From: Planctomycetota bacterium
GTDB lineage: Bacteria > Planctomycetota > Planctomycetia > Planctomycetales > Planctomycetaceae
Length of the DNA stretch: 64,000 nt
NCBI GenBank assembly: GCA_018242525.1
Contig: JAFEBS010000008.1
Coordinates: 350,065-414,064 of the forward strand
Direction of reading: 5' to 3'
The translations under genes and the position numbers were made by a program. The notes under the pieces were generated by a model. That model was given only the letters and a program-made list of their open reading frames with translations. It ran no database searches and was not told the origin of the DNA. Shown here in pieces: positions 9,514 to 18,265 of this stretch (its first letter is position 1; each line of letters opens with the position of its first letter).

Positions 9514-10154
9514 CGGAATCGACTGGGAACGAGTTCGCGTCACGAATCAGTCGCCCCGGAGTCTTCCTGGATCGCGATGGAACCATTATCGAGGAAAAGC
9601 ACTACCTGTCCCGACCTGAGGACGTGGTGCTCCTGCCGACAGCCGCGGACACCATAGCGCGATTGAATTCACTGGGGATTGCCGTCGCGGTGGTGACCAA
9701 CCAGGCGGGGATCGCCCGCGGCTACTTTCCCGAAACGCTCGTCGCCGAAGTTCATGCCAGGTTGGATGATTTGCTGGCACCATTTGGAGCGAAAATCGAT
9801 CGTTATGACTACTGCCCCCATCATGCCACGGAGGGACAGGGGAAATACCGGATCGATTGCAACTGCCGCAAGCCAAAACCCGGCATGCTGACCCGCGCGG
9901 CTGAGGAACTGGGAATCGACCTGTCGCGTTCGCTGATGATCGGTGATCGATTCGGTGACCTGCAGGCGGGTGCCAATGCGGGCTGCCAGTCGGCACTCGT
10001 CCGAACCGGATACGGCGCATCCGTTTCCCTCGATTTTGAGGGCGAATCAGTGCGATTTCGAGGTGCCTTCGCGTCGCTGGCCGATGCTGTTGATGACTGG
10101 ATGCGAAGCCTGGGATCGGGATCAAATGGAATCAGAGATCTTGCCGATCCCTGA
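9510..10154 (+). CDS. gmhB: D-glycero-manno-heptose 1,7-bisphosphate 7-phosphatase (HAD-IIIA)
   Basis: This 214-residue HAD phosphatase acts in nucleotide-activated heptose synthesis for lipopolysaccharide or other glycans. The nucleophile loop is FLDRDGTII at residues 19-27, motif II is VVTNQAG, motif III is in CRKPKPGML and motif IV is MIGDRFGDLQAG. A zinc loop of the GmhB type is present (YCPHHATEGQ followed by DCNCRKPKPG), which separates it from histidinol-phosphate phosphatases in general though not absolutely. It overlaps the LarA-like gene by four bases. Confidence 0.85.
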   Translation: MTESTGNEFASRISRPGVFLDRDGTIIEEKHYLSRPEDVVLLPTAADTIARLNSLGIAVAVVTNQAGIARGYFPETLVAEVHARLDDLLAPFGAKIDRYDYCPHHATEGQGKYRIDCNCRKPKPGMLTRAAEELGIDLSRSLMIGDRFGDLQAGANAGCQSALVRTGYGASVSLDFEGESVRFRGAFASLADAVDDWMRSLGSGSNGIRDLADP

Positions 10155-10234
10155 TCCGCCATCCCATTATTCTGCCATCTGGACTATCATTCATCGCAGT
10201 GGTCCCATGGCAACGTCCTTCAGACGGTATTTGG

Positions 10235-10693
10235 ATGCGCATCCCTTCCGCACATTCTCGTCGAACGCAACTCGACTTTCAGGGAGCAATGACGCCGCTG
10301 ATCGATGTGGTCTTTCTTTTGCTGATTTTCTTCATCTGTGCCTCAACAGGCCATTTGAGGGAACTGCTTTTGCCAACAGACTTTGCGGCCGGCGCGATCG
10401 GTGAAAAGGCCCCACGCCAGATCGAGAAACCGCTCGGTGAAGTCCGGGTCAAGCTGCGCCGGGAGTTGGACACAACCGTTTTTCAGGTCGAGGGACTGGA
10501 ATTTCTTGAACTCGAACCCCTCGAAGAAATCTTGCGTGCCCTGGCAGAAACAGCAATCGAGATCCCCGTCATCCTGGAAATTAACGGGGAAGTGCCGCTG
10601 GGAGATGCTCTCAGCGTCTACGACGTCTGTCGCGCCGTGCGATTTCGTTCGATCCAGTTTGCTGCGGATCCGGGCCTGTTGCGTCGCAAGTAA
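10235..10693 (+). CDS. ExbD/TolR-type biopolymer transport protein
   Basis: This 152-residue protein has a short cytoplasmic N terminus, one membrane helix carrying the hallmark MTPLIDVVFLLLIFFI with its conserved Asp, and a periplasmic C-terminal domain. ExbD/TolR proteins couple the proton-motive force, through an ExbB/TolQ partner, to energise outer-membrane processes. No ExbB/TolQ gene is seen in the window, so this is an orphan copy. The ATG at 10235 is preferred over a GTG at 10199 because it gives the usual short N terminus. It lies between gmhB and murA on the same strand. Confidence 0.85.
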   Translation: MRIPSAHSRRTQLDFQGAMTPLIDVVFLLLIFFICASTGHLRELLLPTDFAAGAIGEKAPRQIEKPLGEVRVKLRRELDTTVFQVEGLEFLELEPLEEILRALAETAIEIPVILEINGEVPLGDALSVYDVCRAVRFRSIQFAADPGLLRRK

Positions 10694-10856
10694 TGGTGCC
10701 AGTTCGAAACCTCGCCTTGTGTGGTTTCCCATGCGATGGTTCAATACCCCCCTCGCCGACAACGGCGACCGTGTACCGGGGCCATGGATGAGCGGACCAC
10801 GCACGGAGCGCCTGCGACAACGTTGAACGATTGGAAGTACATCAAGGAGTCCATGG

Positions 10857-12257
10857 ATGGACATGCTGGTGGTGCGAGGTGGTCATCCTCTGCGCGGGAC
10901 TGTCACGGTTGGCGGTGCGAAGAATGCAGCGCTGCCAATTATGGCTGCAGCGCTTGTGGCTGAAGGGACGACTGTCCTGCATGGCGTCCCGGAACTGGTC
11001 GACGTGACAACGCTGTCCCATGTGTTGCGGTCGCTGGGAGCATCCGCCGAGCGACGTGCGGATGGAGCGCTGGAGATCCGCGTCGTCGATCAGCAGCCCT
11101 GCCTGGCAGACTACGAACTTGTCCGTCGCATGCGCGCCAGTGTTTGCGTGCTGGGACCATTGCTGGGCCGCCGTCACCGGGCCTGCGTATCGCTGCCCGG
11201 CGGTTGTAATATCGGCCACCGGCCAATCGATCTGCATTTGAAGGGGTTGAGGGCACTCGGTGCTGAGATCACCATCGAACGTGGCTATGTGTTTGCACGC
11301 GCAGATCGACTGGTGGGGGCCGATGTTTACCTGGGCGGCTCGTTCGGAAGCACCGTCACTGGGACGTGCAACGTATTGTCGGCGGCAGTTCTGGCGGAAG
11401 GGACAACGACCATTTCAGCCGCAGCGTGTGAGCCCGAAGTTGTGGACCTGGGAAACATGCTGATCGCGATGGGAGCCCGAATTGAAGGATTGGGGACACC
11501 GTTGTTGCGCATCGACGGGGTGGAGGCACTCAACGCCGTCGAGCACACCGTGATCCCCGATCGGATTGAAGCGGCGACGCTGATGGTCGCCGCCGCCATG
11601 ACTCGTGGCGAACTCACGATCGAAAATGTCCGGCCCGCGCACCTGGCAGCCGTCACGGATGTCCTGCGAGTCGCGGGGACTCGCGTGGAATTCCATGGTT
11701 CGACGGCACACGTGCGAATGACCGGAGCACCACGCCCGGTCGATGTGACCGCTCTTCCGTACCCAGGGGTCCCCACGGATGTCCAAGCCCAACTGACGGC
11801 ATTGCTGGCGCTGGCGGATGGGATCAGCGTCGTCACCGACAAGGTGTTCCCTGACCGGTTCATGCACATCCCCGAACTGATGCGGTTGGGTGCCAGTATT
11901 CGACGGGAAGGGGCCAGTGCGATCATCAACGGCACGCCACGCATGAGTGGCGCCTGTGTCATGGCTTCGGACCTGCGGGCCAGTGCGGCATTACTGCTGG
12001 CGGCACTGGCGTCCGACGGCGAATCCGTCATCCGCCGCGTCTATCACCTGGATCGCGGTTACGAGCGCCTGGAACGAAAGTTGAACTCGGTCGGCGCGGA
12101 TATTCGCCGTGTACCCGATGATCCGGACAACATGCCGCAGAGTCTGCAATTGTCCGTGGACGAGCAATCGGTTCCGACGATGGATTCCAGCGACACGCCA
12201 CCGCCACCGAAATTTCTGCGCCACGCCGAAAACAAGGAAGCCACCGTACGTCGCTAG
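10857..12257 (+). CDS. murA: UDP-N-acetylglucosamine 1-carboxyvinyltransferase
   Basis: MurA catalyses the first committed step of peptidoglycan synthesis, transferring enolpyruvate from PEP to UDP-GlcNAc. Key residues are visible: Lys22-Asn23 in [15 protein letters not shown], the PEP-binding, fosfomycin-target cysteine at about residue 117 in [17 protein letters not shown], and the catalytic Asp in [12 protein letters not shown]. The length is 466 residues against a usual 420; the extra part is a C-terminal tail of about 40 polar residues with a run of prolines. AAGGAG lies just upstream of the ATG. A murA gene with intact catalytic residues fits the view that planctomycetes make peptidoglycan. 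Confidence 0.95.
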   Translation: MDMLVVRGGHPLRGTVTVGGAKNAALPIMAAALVAEGTTVLHGVPELVDVTTLSHVLRSLGASAERRADGALEIRVVDQQPCLADYELVRRMRASVCVLGPLLGRRHRACVSLPGGCNIGHRPIDLHLKGLRALGAEITIERGYVFARADRLVGADVYLGGSFGSTVTGTCNVLSAAVLAEGTTTISAAACEPEVVDLGNMLIAMGARIEGLGTPLLRIDGVEALNAVEHTVIPDRIEAATLMVAAAMTRGELTIENVRPAHLAAVTDVLRVAGTRVEFHGSTAHVRMTGAPRPVDVTALPYPGVPTDVQAQLTALLALADGISVVTDKVFPDRFMHIPELMRLGASIRREGASAIINGTPRMSGACVMASDLRASAALLLAALASDGESVIRRVYHLDRGYERLERKLNSVGADIRRVPDDPDNMPQSLQLSVDEQSVPTMDSSDTPPPPKFLRHAENKEATVRR

Positions 12258-12306
12258 GCGAACGGACGGCGGCTTCCGAGTTTTTTCGGTTTTGTGTTCC
12301 TATCGA

Positions 12307-14301
12307 CTATGGAACACTGGTAATGGTCTTCTTGATGATCGCGTCACCGGTCAGTGTCAGCGTATCTGTTCCGGTGCCGCCATCGACTTTCAACAGCGTG
12401 TAGATCGAGCTGTATAGAATCTTCGCCGAATCGTTGCCGTTCCCCAAGTTGAGATTCACGGTGGCACCGAACAAAGTATTGATTGTGATCGAATCGTCCC
12501 CGTCACCCATGTTGGCGGTGAGATTCATCCGCTTCGGTCCCACATTGATGACGACCGGTCCTGGCTGTCCATTGATTGTGGTAAAGCCGTCGGTCGAAGT
12601 GATGGTCACCGTGCCTCCAATCACAACTCTGGATTTCTTAACCTGCGCGTAAACCACGTTGATGGCGTTGGCCTCGGCATCCCCTGTGATGGTCATTGTC
12701 AAGTTGGTCGGATTGTAGGTCGCGACCACACCCGGTTGCGTATACGTAATGTTGACGCTTGTTGCAGACGGGATTCCGTTCGCAATCACAGTCGCCTGGT
12801 AAGTTCCGGGTGCCAGCGTGGTGGGAAGGTCCAGCGTGAAAGTACCGCTTGAGTTTGATCCGACGGCAGAAATCCCCGGTGTCCAATTGGTCGTCTTACC
12901 GTATGTCACAACGCCATTATTGACAAGGCGAACGATCGGATAGTTGGTGGACATTTCCGCATCATCCCCATACGAGGCACCTTCGGAAATCCCCGTCACA
13001 CGAGTTCCGGTAATGGTGTACTGATGCGAACTGACCTTGGTGGCACTCGCAATTGTCGGTCGCCACGAGTCCTGTGGCGTTCCCGACGGCAGGTAATGCC
13101 ACAGGCTGAAGAAATTGTTGGTCGTCAGCAGGATCCCACCGTCGGGAATCACCAGCATTCGGCAGACGTATGCCGAGCCGTAGAATAATTCGTCCTGCAA
13201 CTGAGGCGGCAGGGTGGAGGTGATGTCAGTCAGCGTGCCGGTGTTGTAATCGTAATCAAACATGGAAGTGGGTGAGGTGAACTGATAAAAGTCCGCCAGG
13301 AAGATAAAGTGACCATCTGGCAACATGGCTCCGGGTGCGTCATCAGCCCCCATTCCGGCTGGCAACGTCGGACCGGCGACCCAGGACCCCGGCAGGTTGC
13401 TCGACACGGGAGGGGTATAGATCGCCGAGTTCTCATTCGCACCAATCACGATCACATTACCGTTTGGCAGTACCGAGCCGGGGCCAAGTTCGTAACCTTG
13501 AACCGGGCCAGACAACAGGACGGGAACTGTGCCGGAATCGACCCACGCGAATGAGTTGAGGCTGAATCGCTGGGCACTGCCGGTGCCAGATGTGTCGCTG
13601 GCAAAAATGTCGTAAGACAACACGCTCCCATCAGGCAGGGTGATCCAGGTTTCTTCATCGCTTCGATCGCTGCGAAGTTTGGTGAGAATGTTGGAGAACC
13701 AGAAATCACCGGGTGGGTAATACAGATAGGTATTCTCGGTTTCCAGGCTTCCCGCAAGAATGTATCCATACCTCAGTAGAGTGGTGGGTACATCGCCGAA
13801 AAGGGGATCCGGATGCTTGGCGATCGCCTTCCACTTGTTGGTAACGGGGTCGTAGATCTCCCCCGTGTTCGTCCAGTTCTGGTTCAGGTTGTATCCACTG
13901 TATTCGCCGCCCAGTACCCAGACCCGCCCGTCTGGCAGGACATGCGAGGCAAAGTACAAGCGGGGGATGGACATCTTCGCCAATGTTGTCCAGGTTCCAT
14001 TGACATAACTGCCTGTCGCATCGGGTGTCAACCGGGTCCAGGTCTGGTTGTCATAATTCGACTGGACCATGACGGTTCCATCCGTCAGCAGCAGCATCGT
14101 GCCGCTCAGGTACTCAGGGTTGTAATTATTGAGTTGAGACCAGGTTCCGGTTGTCGTTCCCGCCAGCCCTGGAGTCGCTAGCGCGACCAGCGTCACGAGC
14201 ATCAAACCGCAAACACCGACTCGGTTCGCCATGTGGTGTGGAATGTGCCGCCCTGCCGCGGTGGCAAGGCGATGCATCGACGAAATCGCGTTGAGAAACA
14301 T
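12307..14301 (-). CDS. Secreted kelch/galactose-oxidase-like beta-propeller protein
   Basis: The protein has 664 residues with an N-terminal signal segment (GLMLVTLVALATPGLAG, cleaved near residue 48). Residues of about 50-430 form kelch-like blades with repeated units such as GTMLLLTDGTVMVQ, SHVLPDGRVWVLGG and GSVLPNGNVIVIGA, as in galactose-oxidase-like propellers. A small beta-sandwich-like region follows (about 440-530). The C terminus has Asp/Gly-rich repeats (MGDGDDSITI, LGNGNDSAKI, DGGTGTDTLTL) that resemble RTX-type calcium-binding repeats. The start ATG has AGGA upstream. It is probably an extracellular or surface protein. I see no copper-radical active-site signature, so enzymatic activity is open. 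Confidence 0.7.
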   Translation of the reverse strand: MFLNAISSMHRLATAAGRHIPHHMANRVGVCGLMLVTLVALATPGLAGTTTGTWSQLNNYNPEYLSGTMLLLTDGTVMVQSNYDNQTWTRLTPDATGSYVNGTWTTLAKMSIPRLYFASHVLPDGRVWVLGGEYSGYNLNQNWTNTGEIYDPVTNKWKAIAKHPDPLFGDVPTTLLRYGYILAGSLETENTYLYYPPGDFWFSNILTKLRSDRSDEETWITLPDGSVLSYDIFASDTSGTGSAQRFSLNSFAWVDSGTVPVLLSGPVQGYELGPGSVLPNGNVIVIGANENSAIYTPPVSSNLPGSWVAGPTLPAGMGADDAPGAMLPDGHFIFLADFYQFTSPTSMFDYDYNTGTLTDITSTLPPQLQDELFYGSAYVCRMLVIPDGGILLTTNNFFSLWHYLPSGTPQDSWRPTIASATKVSSHQYTITGTRVTGISEGASYGDDAEMSTNYPIVRLVNNGVVTYGKTTNWTPGISAVGSNSSGTFTLDLPTTLAPGTYQATVIANGIPSATSVNITYTQPGVVATYNPTNLTMTITGDAEANAINVVYAQVKKSRVVIGGTVTITSTDGFTTINGQPGPVVINVGPKRMNLTANMGDGDDSITINTLFGATVNLNLGNGNDSAKILYSSIYTLLKVDGGTGTDTLTLTGDAIIKKTITSVP

Positions 14302-14899
14302 GGTGTCGTCCTGAATCGGGGACTGGCGGAGAGGAACATCGACGGTCGAACACTCTCACCGAGTGTTTGAGCATTTGCAAGCAAAAACTGACCTGAGACC
14401 GACAAAGTTTCGACATTGCGTCTTAACTGAAGTCACATGGAAGTTGTCGTCGAGATGCGTCAGCGATCTCAATTTGCAATTCGGGATTCCCCAGCCCATT
14501 GCCCAAGAACTCGACACGGCTCGGAATAGGTAAAGACTAGCCATTTTGTGGAAATCGATGGTCAGGCAGTTTCTGCCAGAAGCCGGTTTTCCACTGCAAT
14601 CCGCGGAAGGCCGTAACGTCCGACCCTCACAAATCTTGGGACTGCAGGCTGGTACATGAAGGCAATTCAAACCGCGAAATCGGTAGCATTGGATGCCGAT
14701 TGGATAAGTCTCGACCACAGGGGTTGGTCTCATTCTAGCCAACTTCGAGTGGGAGGTTCGCCCTCCGTCCTCGACCGACAGGAAGTCGGATCTGGCATCC
14801 GGTTCATTCGTTGCTCGGTTGCATCCCGGCTTTCCGCCCCGTAAGGTGTCGGTCGCCTCAGCCCGTGCTCCATTTCCTCTCGGCCACGACGTCGCACCG
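14302..14899. other. Intergenic region between divergent genes
   Basis: About 600 bases separate the beta-propeller gene (minus) from dcd (plus). I see no convincing coding frame, RNA gene or strong hairpin. It must contain both promoters, but none could be assigned with confidence. Confidence 0.4.
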
Positions 14900-15475
14900 A
14901 TGATTCTCACCGGCGAAGAAATCAAGTTACAGTTGGGCAAGAACATTCTTATCGAACCGTACGATGAGAAGCAGCTCAATCCCAACAGTTACAATCTGCG
15001 CTTGCACGACGAACTGATCGTGTACGAAGAGATTGTGTTGGATGTGCGTCGGCCCAACCGCTACCGTCGGCACATCATCCCCCCCGAGGGATTCGTTCTG
15101 CAGCCGCACAAATTGTACCTGGGCAGAACGGTTGAGCGCACGGAAACCCACAGTTTCGTCCCGATGATTGAAGGCCGTTCTTCGATTGCCCGACTTGGAC
15201 TCTTCGTCAACGCGTCGGCAGGTATCGGCGACGTGGGATTCTGCGGTTACTGGACTCTGGAACTGGTCGCTGTCCATCCAATCCGCATTTACCCGGGTCT
15301 GCCCATCTGCCAGATTCTTTACATGGGTGTCCAGGGAGCCGTCAGCGAATATCGCAGCAGCGACAAATACCAGAACAATCAGGACATCCAGCCCAGTCTG
15401 CTCTTCAAGGAGTTGCAGCAACCGCAGAAGGACCTGCAGATGCGGCTGGCGTTCGGACAGGAACTGGCCGAGTAA
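14900..15475 (+). CDS. dcd: dCTP deaminase family protein
   Basis: This 191-residue protein matches the Dcd/DUT fold: PNSYNLRLHDEL near the N terminus, the active-site stretch MIEGRSSIARLGLFVNAS and the C-terminal half of the site in GDVGFCGYWTLELV. Dcd deaminates dCTP to dUTP to feed dTMP synthesis; bifunctional forms also hydrolyse dUTP, and the two cannot be told apart here. The ATG at 14900 is chosen because homology begins there (MILTGEEIK); the open frame to 14819 is not protein-like. An intrinsic terminator lies a few bases downstream. Confidence 0.9.
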   Translation: MILTGEEIKLQLGKNILIEPYDEKQLNPNSYNLRLHDELIVYEEIVLDVRRPNRYRRHIIPPEGFVLQPHKLYLGRTVERTETHSFVPMIEGRSSIARLGLFVNASAGIGDVGFCGYWTLELVAVHPIRIYPGLPICQILYMGVQGAVSEYRSSDKYQNNQDIQPSLLFKELQQPQKDLQMRLAFGQELAE

Positions 15476-15480
15476 ACAAA

Positions 15481-15514
15481 AAAGAGGCGTCAAAAAAGTG
15501 ACGCCTCTTTCATT
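15481..15514 (+). terminator. Intrinsic terminator after dcd
   Basis: A perfect 12-base stem, AAAGAGGCGTCA (15481-15492) with TGACGCCTCTTT (15499-15510), encloses a six-base loop. The T-run at the stem end supports rho-independent termination of dcd. Confidence 0.85.
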
Positions 15515-15639
15515 TCGCATTGACAACCAAAACCGCCGCGCTTCCCTCCTGGAGTGCGACGGTGGGGATCGGTCCGTGGGGACCGGTCAAACCGGGACTT
15601 CTGACCCTCCTTCGTGAAGGCGTGTGGTCCCGGGTGTTT

Positions 15640-16212
15640 TCAAGCGAGCTGCTTTTTCCGGCCGACGAGCGTGCGGATTCGTTCGGCCAGCAGAGCGCTG
15701 TCGAATGGCTTCCGGAACGTTTCGTTAAACGGAGTGCGGTCGAAACCGCTGGCTGTGTCGTCGTCGCTCAGGAGCGCCACCAACACGGCGTCGGCATAAT
15801 CATTGTTCTTCCGCAAGTTTTGCGCAATCAGCGTAGCTTCGTGACGGCCCATGCCGAAGTCGATCACGATGCAGTCGGGATGCAAAGATTCAGCTTGAAT
15901 CCCTGCCTCGAAGCCGCTCGCCGCTGACTCAATCTTGTAGTCATCGGTGGGCAGCAGGTCCATGAGGTGGCCGCGGACGGTGGCATCAATGCCAACGAGC
16001 AGCAGCTTCCCCATCGCCTCGTCTTCGAGTTCTCCGAGAGGCATCCCATGTTCCTTGAGGAACCGAATGAGGTGCTCACGGGGAATACGACGGTCTTGAG
16101 ATCCGGGAATGCGGTAACCGCGCAGACGGCCGGAATCAAACCATTTGCTGACAGTGCGGGGCGCAACCTTGCAGATCTTTGCTACCTGACCAGTAGTGAA
16201 GATCGTTCTCAT
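15640..16212 (-). CDS. Helix-turn-helix (MerR/excisionase-like) plus receiver-domain regulator
   Basis: This 190-residue protein begins with a MerR/excisionase-type helix-turn-helix (FTTGQVAKICKVAPRTVSKW at residues 5-24, then IPGSQDRRIPREHLIRFL). A response-regulator receiver domain follows from about residue 68, with the likely phospho-acceptor Asp in CIVIDFGMGR and the conserved Lys in FRKPFD. The acidic pocket (LLVGID) shows one Asp rather than the usual pair. The order, DNA-binding domain first and receiver last, is the reverse of typical response regulators. GGAG precedes the ATG by about 8 bases. No histidine kinase gene is adjacent. It is convergent with dcd. Confidence 0.8.
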   Translation of the reverse strand: MRTIFTTGQVAKICKVAPRTVSKWFDSGRLRGYRIPGSQDRRIPREHLIRFLKEHGMPLGELEDEAMGKLLLVGIDATVRGHLMDLLPTDDYKIESAASGFEAGIQAESLHPDCIVIDFGMGRHEATLIAQNLRKNNDYADAVLVALLSDDDTASGFDRTPFNETFRKPFDSALLAERIRTLVGRKKQLA

Positions 16213-16939
16213 CGCGGGCTCTCCAATCACCTAGATTATTCACACACAGAAGGGCGTCGCGACCCTCCGGATCTTCACCCTTGAACGTTTCAACGCGGCT
16301 ATCCGTGCCTTCTGGGTTGTCAGGCGCGTCCCCGACTGACAAGTCAGTCTGGAACTGGATTGCCCGATTCCCCGAAAACCACGTTTTCAGTTGGCGGGCA
16401 TTGTCGTCACGTTTGGGTTCTCGGCGGGCATCGTTAACCTGATCCCTGGTCAACGGACCCGTGGGTGGCTGGACCGGTGGGTGCCCCTCGCAAAGCGTCC
16501 GCGCTCTGTGTTGAGAGGAATCCAAGTTGTCCTGCCCCCCAGACAATTCCCGCAGTCATTTCAGGCCCCATCGGATCAATCGCCATCCGTTGAGTGCCCG
16601 TCATCACCACTGAGAATCGTCTGCGTAGTAGAATCGTCGCAGGTCGACGTAAACCTTGAGAATCTTTGTCAAGAGCGAATTCATGAAGTTGAGGAATCCG
16701 GTGTGAGCCACCCCTCGAAGGCCATTTCCTCCGGCAAACTTTACCAATTCTACCTGGTCTCAAGGTGTTCAACTCATGCCTGCGCCGTCTCCGGACGCAG
16801 GCACGGCCCCAGATTTCAGTTCCGTCAGCTCACGGGACTGCGTGTAGCGATTGCCACGACGTCCCGAATCGCCAGATTTCGAGTCCGGCGCGAGAAGATT
16901 CTCAGAACGGGTTAAAGCCGGACGAAATGCAAAGACCCG
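16213..16939. other. Intergenic region
   Basis: About 730 bases lie between the regulator start and the terminator region of the EF-hand gene. Open frames here have compositions unlike the neighbouring genes and no start signals, and I recognise nothing in them. The regulator's promoter must lie near its left end. Confidence 0.35.
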
Positions 16940-16946
16940 GAAACCA

Positions 16947-16981
16947 GAAACGCCAGCAAAGGTCATCCTTGCTGGCGTTTC
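16947..16981 (-). terminator. Hairpin terminator after EF-hand gene
   Basis: A 13-base stem (16947-16959 with 16969-16981, core AAACGCCAGCAA/TTGCTGGCGTTT) with a nine-base loop lies just downstream of the EF-hand gene, which is on the minus strand. Short T stretches follow on that strand. Confidence 0.7.
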
Positions 16982-17009
16982 CAGAATTCATTGGAGTTCT
17001 GCGAATTGT

Positions 17010-17864
17010 CTAACGCTGCTGCGATGCCCTGGCCAGACGGTAATGGCTGGCAAACGTTTCCGGATTCAGTGGAAATGTGACTTTCACGCCAGTGGATTCA
17101 ATCAGTCCACGCGTCCGACGACTGTTGCCCCATTCCTTTTCATCGATTTGTCCGTCCTTGCTGCTGTCCAGGTCGTTGAACTTTTCAATCGCTTCCTTGC
17201 TGATCGCATCCGAGTCGGCCATGGCGGTCGCCGGCAGAACTCCGGTCAAACCCGGTGCCTGGAACGCTGACGGCGTGACGGAAGCAACTGGTCGAGTACT
17301 CCTTGAATAGAGCGCCTGGAGAGTTTCTTTGGGGAGCAACTCACGAGGGGTGAGGAACCCATCCCCGTTCTTGTCGAGTTTGGTGAACTCAGACAGCTTC
17401 TTCCGATCCCATTCATAGAGGGCGATCTGTCCATCCCCGTTCTTGTCACGGGAACTATATTCGGCCGGAAGTCCGGGGACATAAGTCCCTCGCCGGAATG
17501 AATTCCGGACGATGACTCCGGGAGCGAATCCCAATGAAGGCACCGTCCCCGGGACTGGTTTGGCATCCTCCATCTTCGCGGAGTCCGGAGGAGTCACGGG
17601 AGTGGCGACACCCGCCGTGATGAACGCATCCCTGGAAACTAGACCACGTTCTGGAATTCCGCGAGATTGAAACGCCTCCAATTCCGCCGCGGACAAGTTT
17701 TGCCGTTCCGTTTCGTCCAGATTCCCGTCGTCGTTCATGTCCAATTGATCAAACTGCAGAGCATACTTGCTACGATTCGCTTCGTCGGATGGCGATTCCT
17801 GCCCCATCAGCGGACTCGCAAGTGCGGCAAACGCCAGGCACGTGATGAACTCCTGACTCTTCAT
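17010..17864 (-). CDS. Secreted EF-hand protein
   Basis: The protein has 284 residues with a signal peptide (MKSQEFITCLAFAALASPLMG). Four EF-hand loops are visible: DMNDDGNLDETE, DKNGDGQIALYE, DKNGDGFLTPRE and DSSKDGQIDEKE, the middle two adjacent. EF-hands bind calcium, and proteins of this sort are abundant in planctomycetes, where they are thought to act in the periplasm or outside the cell. No enzymatic domain is seen. It is divergent from the large secretin-N gene, and a hairpin terminator follows it. Confidence 0.8.
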   Translation of the reverse strand: MKSQEFITCLAFAALASPLMGQESPSDEANRSKYALQFDQLDMNDDGNLDETERQNLSAAELEAFQSRGIPERGLVSRDAFITAGVATPVTPPDSAKMEDAKPVPGTVPSLGFAPGVIVRNSFRRGTYVPGLPAEYSSRDKNGDGQIALYEWDRKKLSEFTKLDKNGDGFLTPRELLPKETLQALYSRSTRPVASVTPSAFQAPGLTGVLPATAMADSDAISKEAIEKFNDLDSSKDGQIDEKEWGNSRRTRGLIESTGVKVTFPLNPETFASHYRLARASQQR

Positions 17865-18265
17865 TTTGACTCCAATTCTGCGGATTACAAATCGCCGTGA
17901 TCGATTGCCGGTCGAACGAGGTCACGCCCCTAAACCATGAATTCTCCTTTGATCATAACACCTTGCGCCTGAAGTTTTCCTGAATCCTGTTGTGTGAACA
18001 TTGTCGGATCGGTCACACTTCTGATTCGATGAACTTGACGCGAATTGCCGAGTGTCGTTTGGGAATATCGAAGAATTCGGAAAGCCCTGTTTTGAACGGA
18101 AGAACCGTTCATCTTGTGACTGTGTGACGGGACCGATAGCATAAGTTTTGTCGCCAACTCGGGTGATTCCGATGTTTTCGGCTGCAATGGCCGTTTTAGT
18201 CTCGTAGTGCGATGTCGGAACGTGGCGTCGTTCCGAACGGCACAGCTCATTTTCTGGAGACAACC
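17865..18265. promoter_or_regulatory. Divergent promoter region
   Basis: These 400 bases separate two divergent genes (EF-hand, minus; secretin-N protein, plus) and so should hold both promoters. I see no coding frame of merit and could not assign specific -35/-10 elements. Confidence 0.35.

Noticed and set aside
16391..16915. Plus-strand open frame of 174 codons in a gene-free stretch
   Set aside because: The composition is unlike the neighbours, there is no start signal, and it runs close to the terminator of the EF-hand gene.
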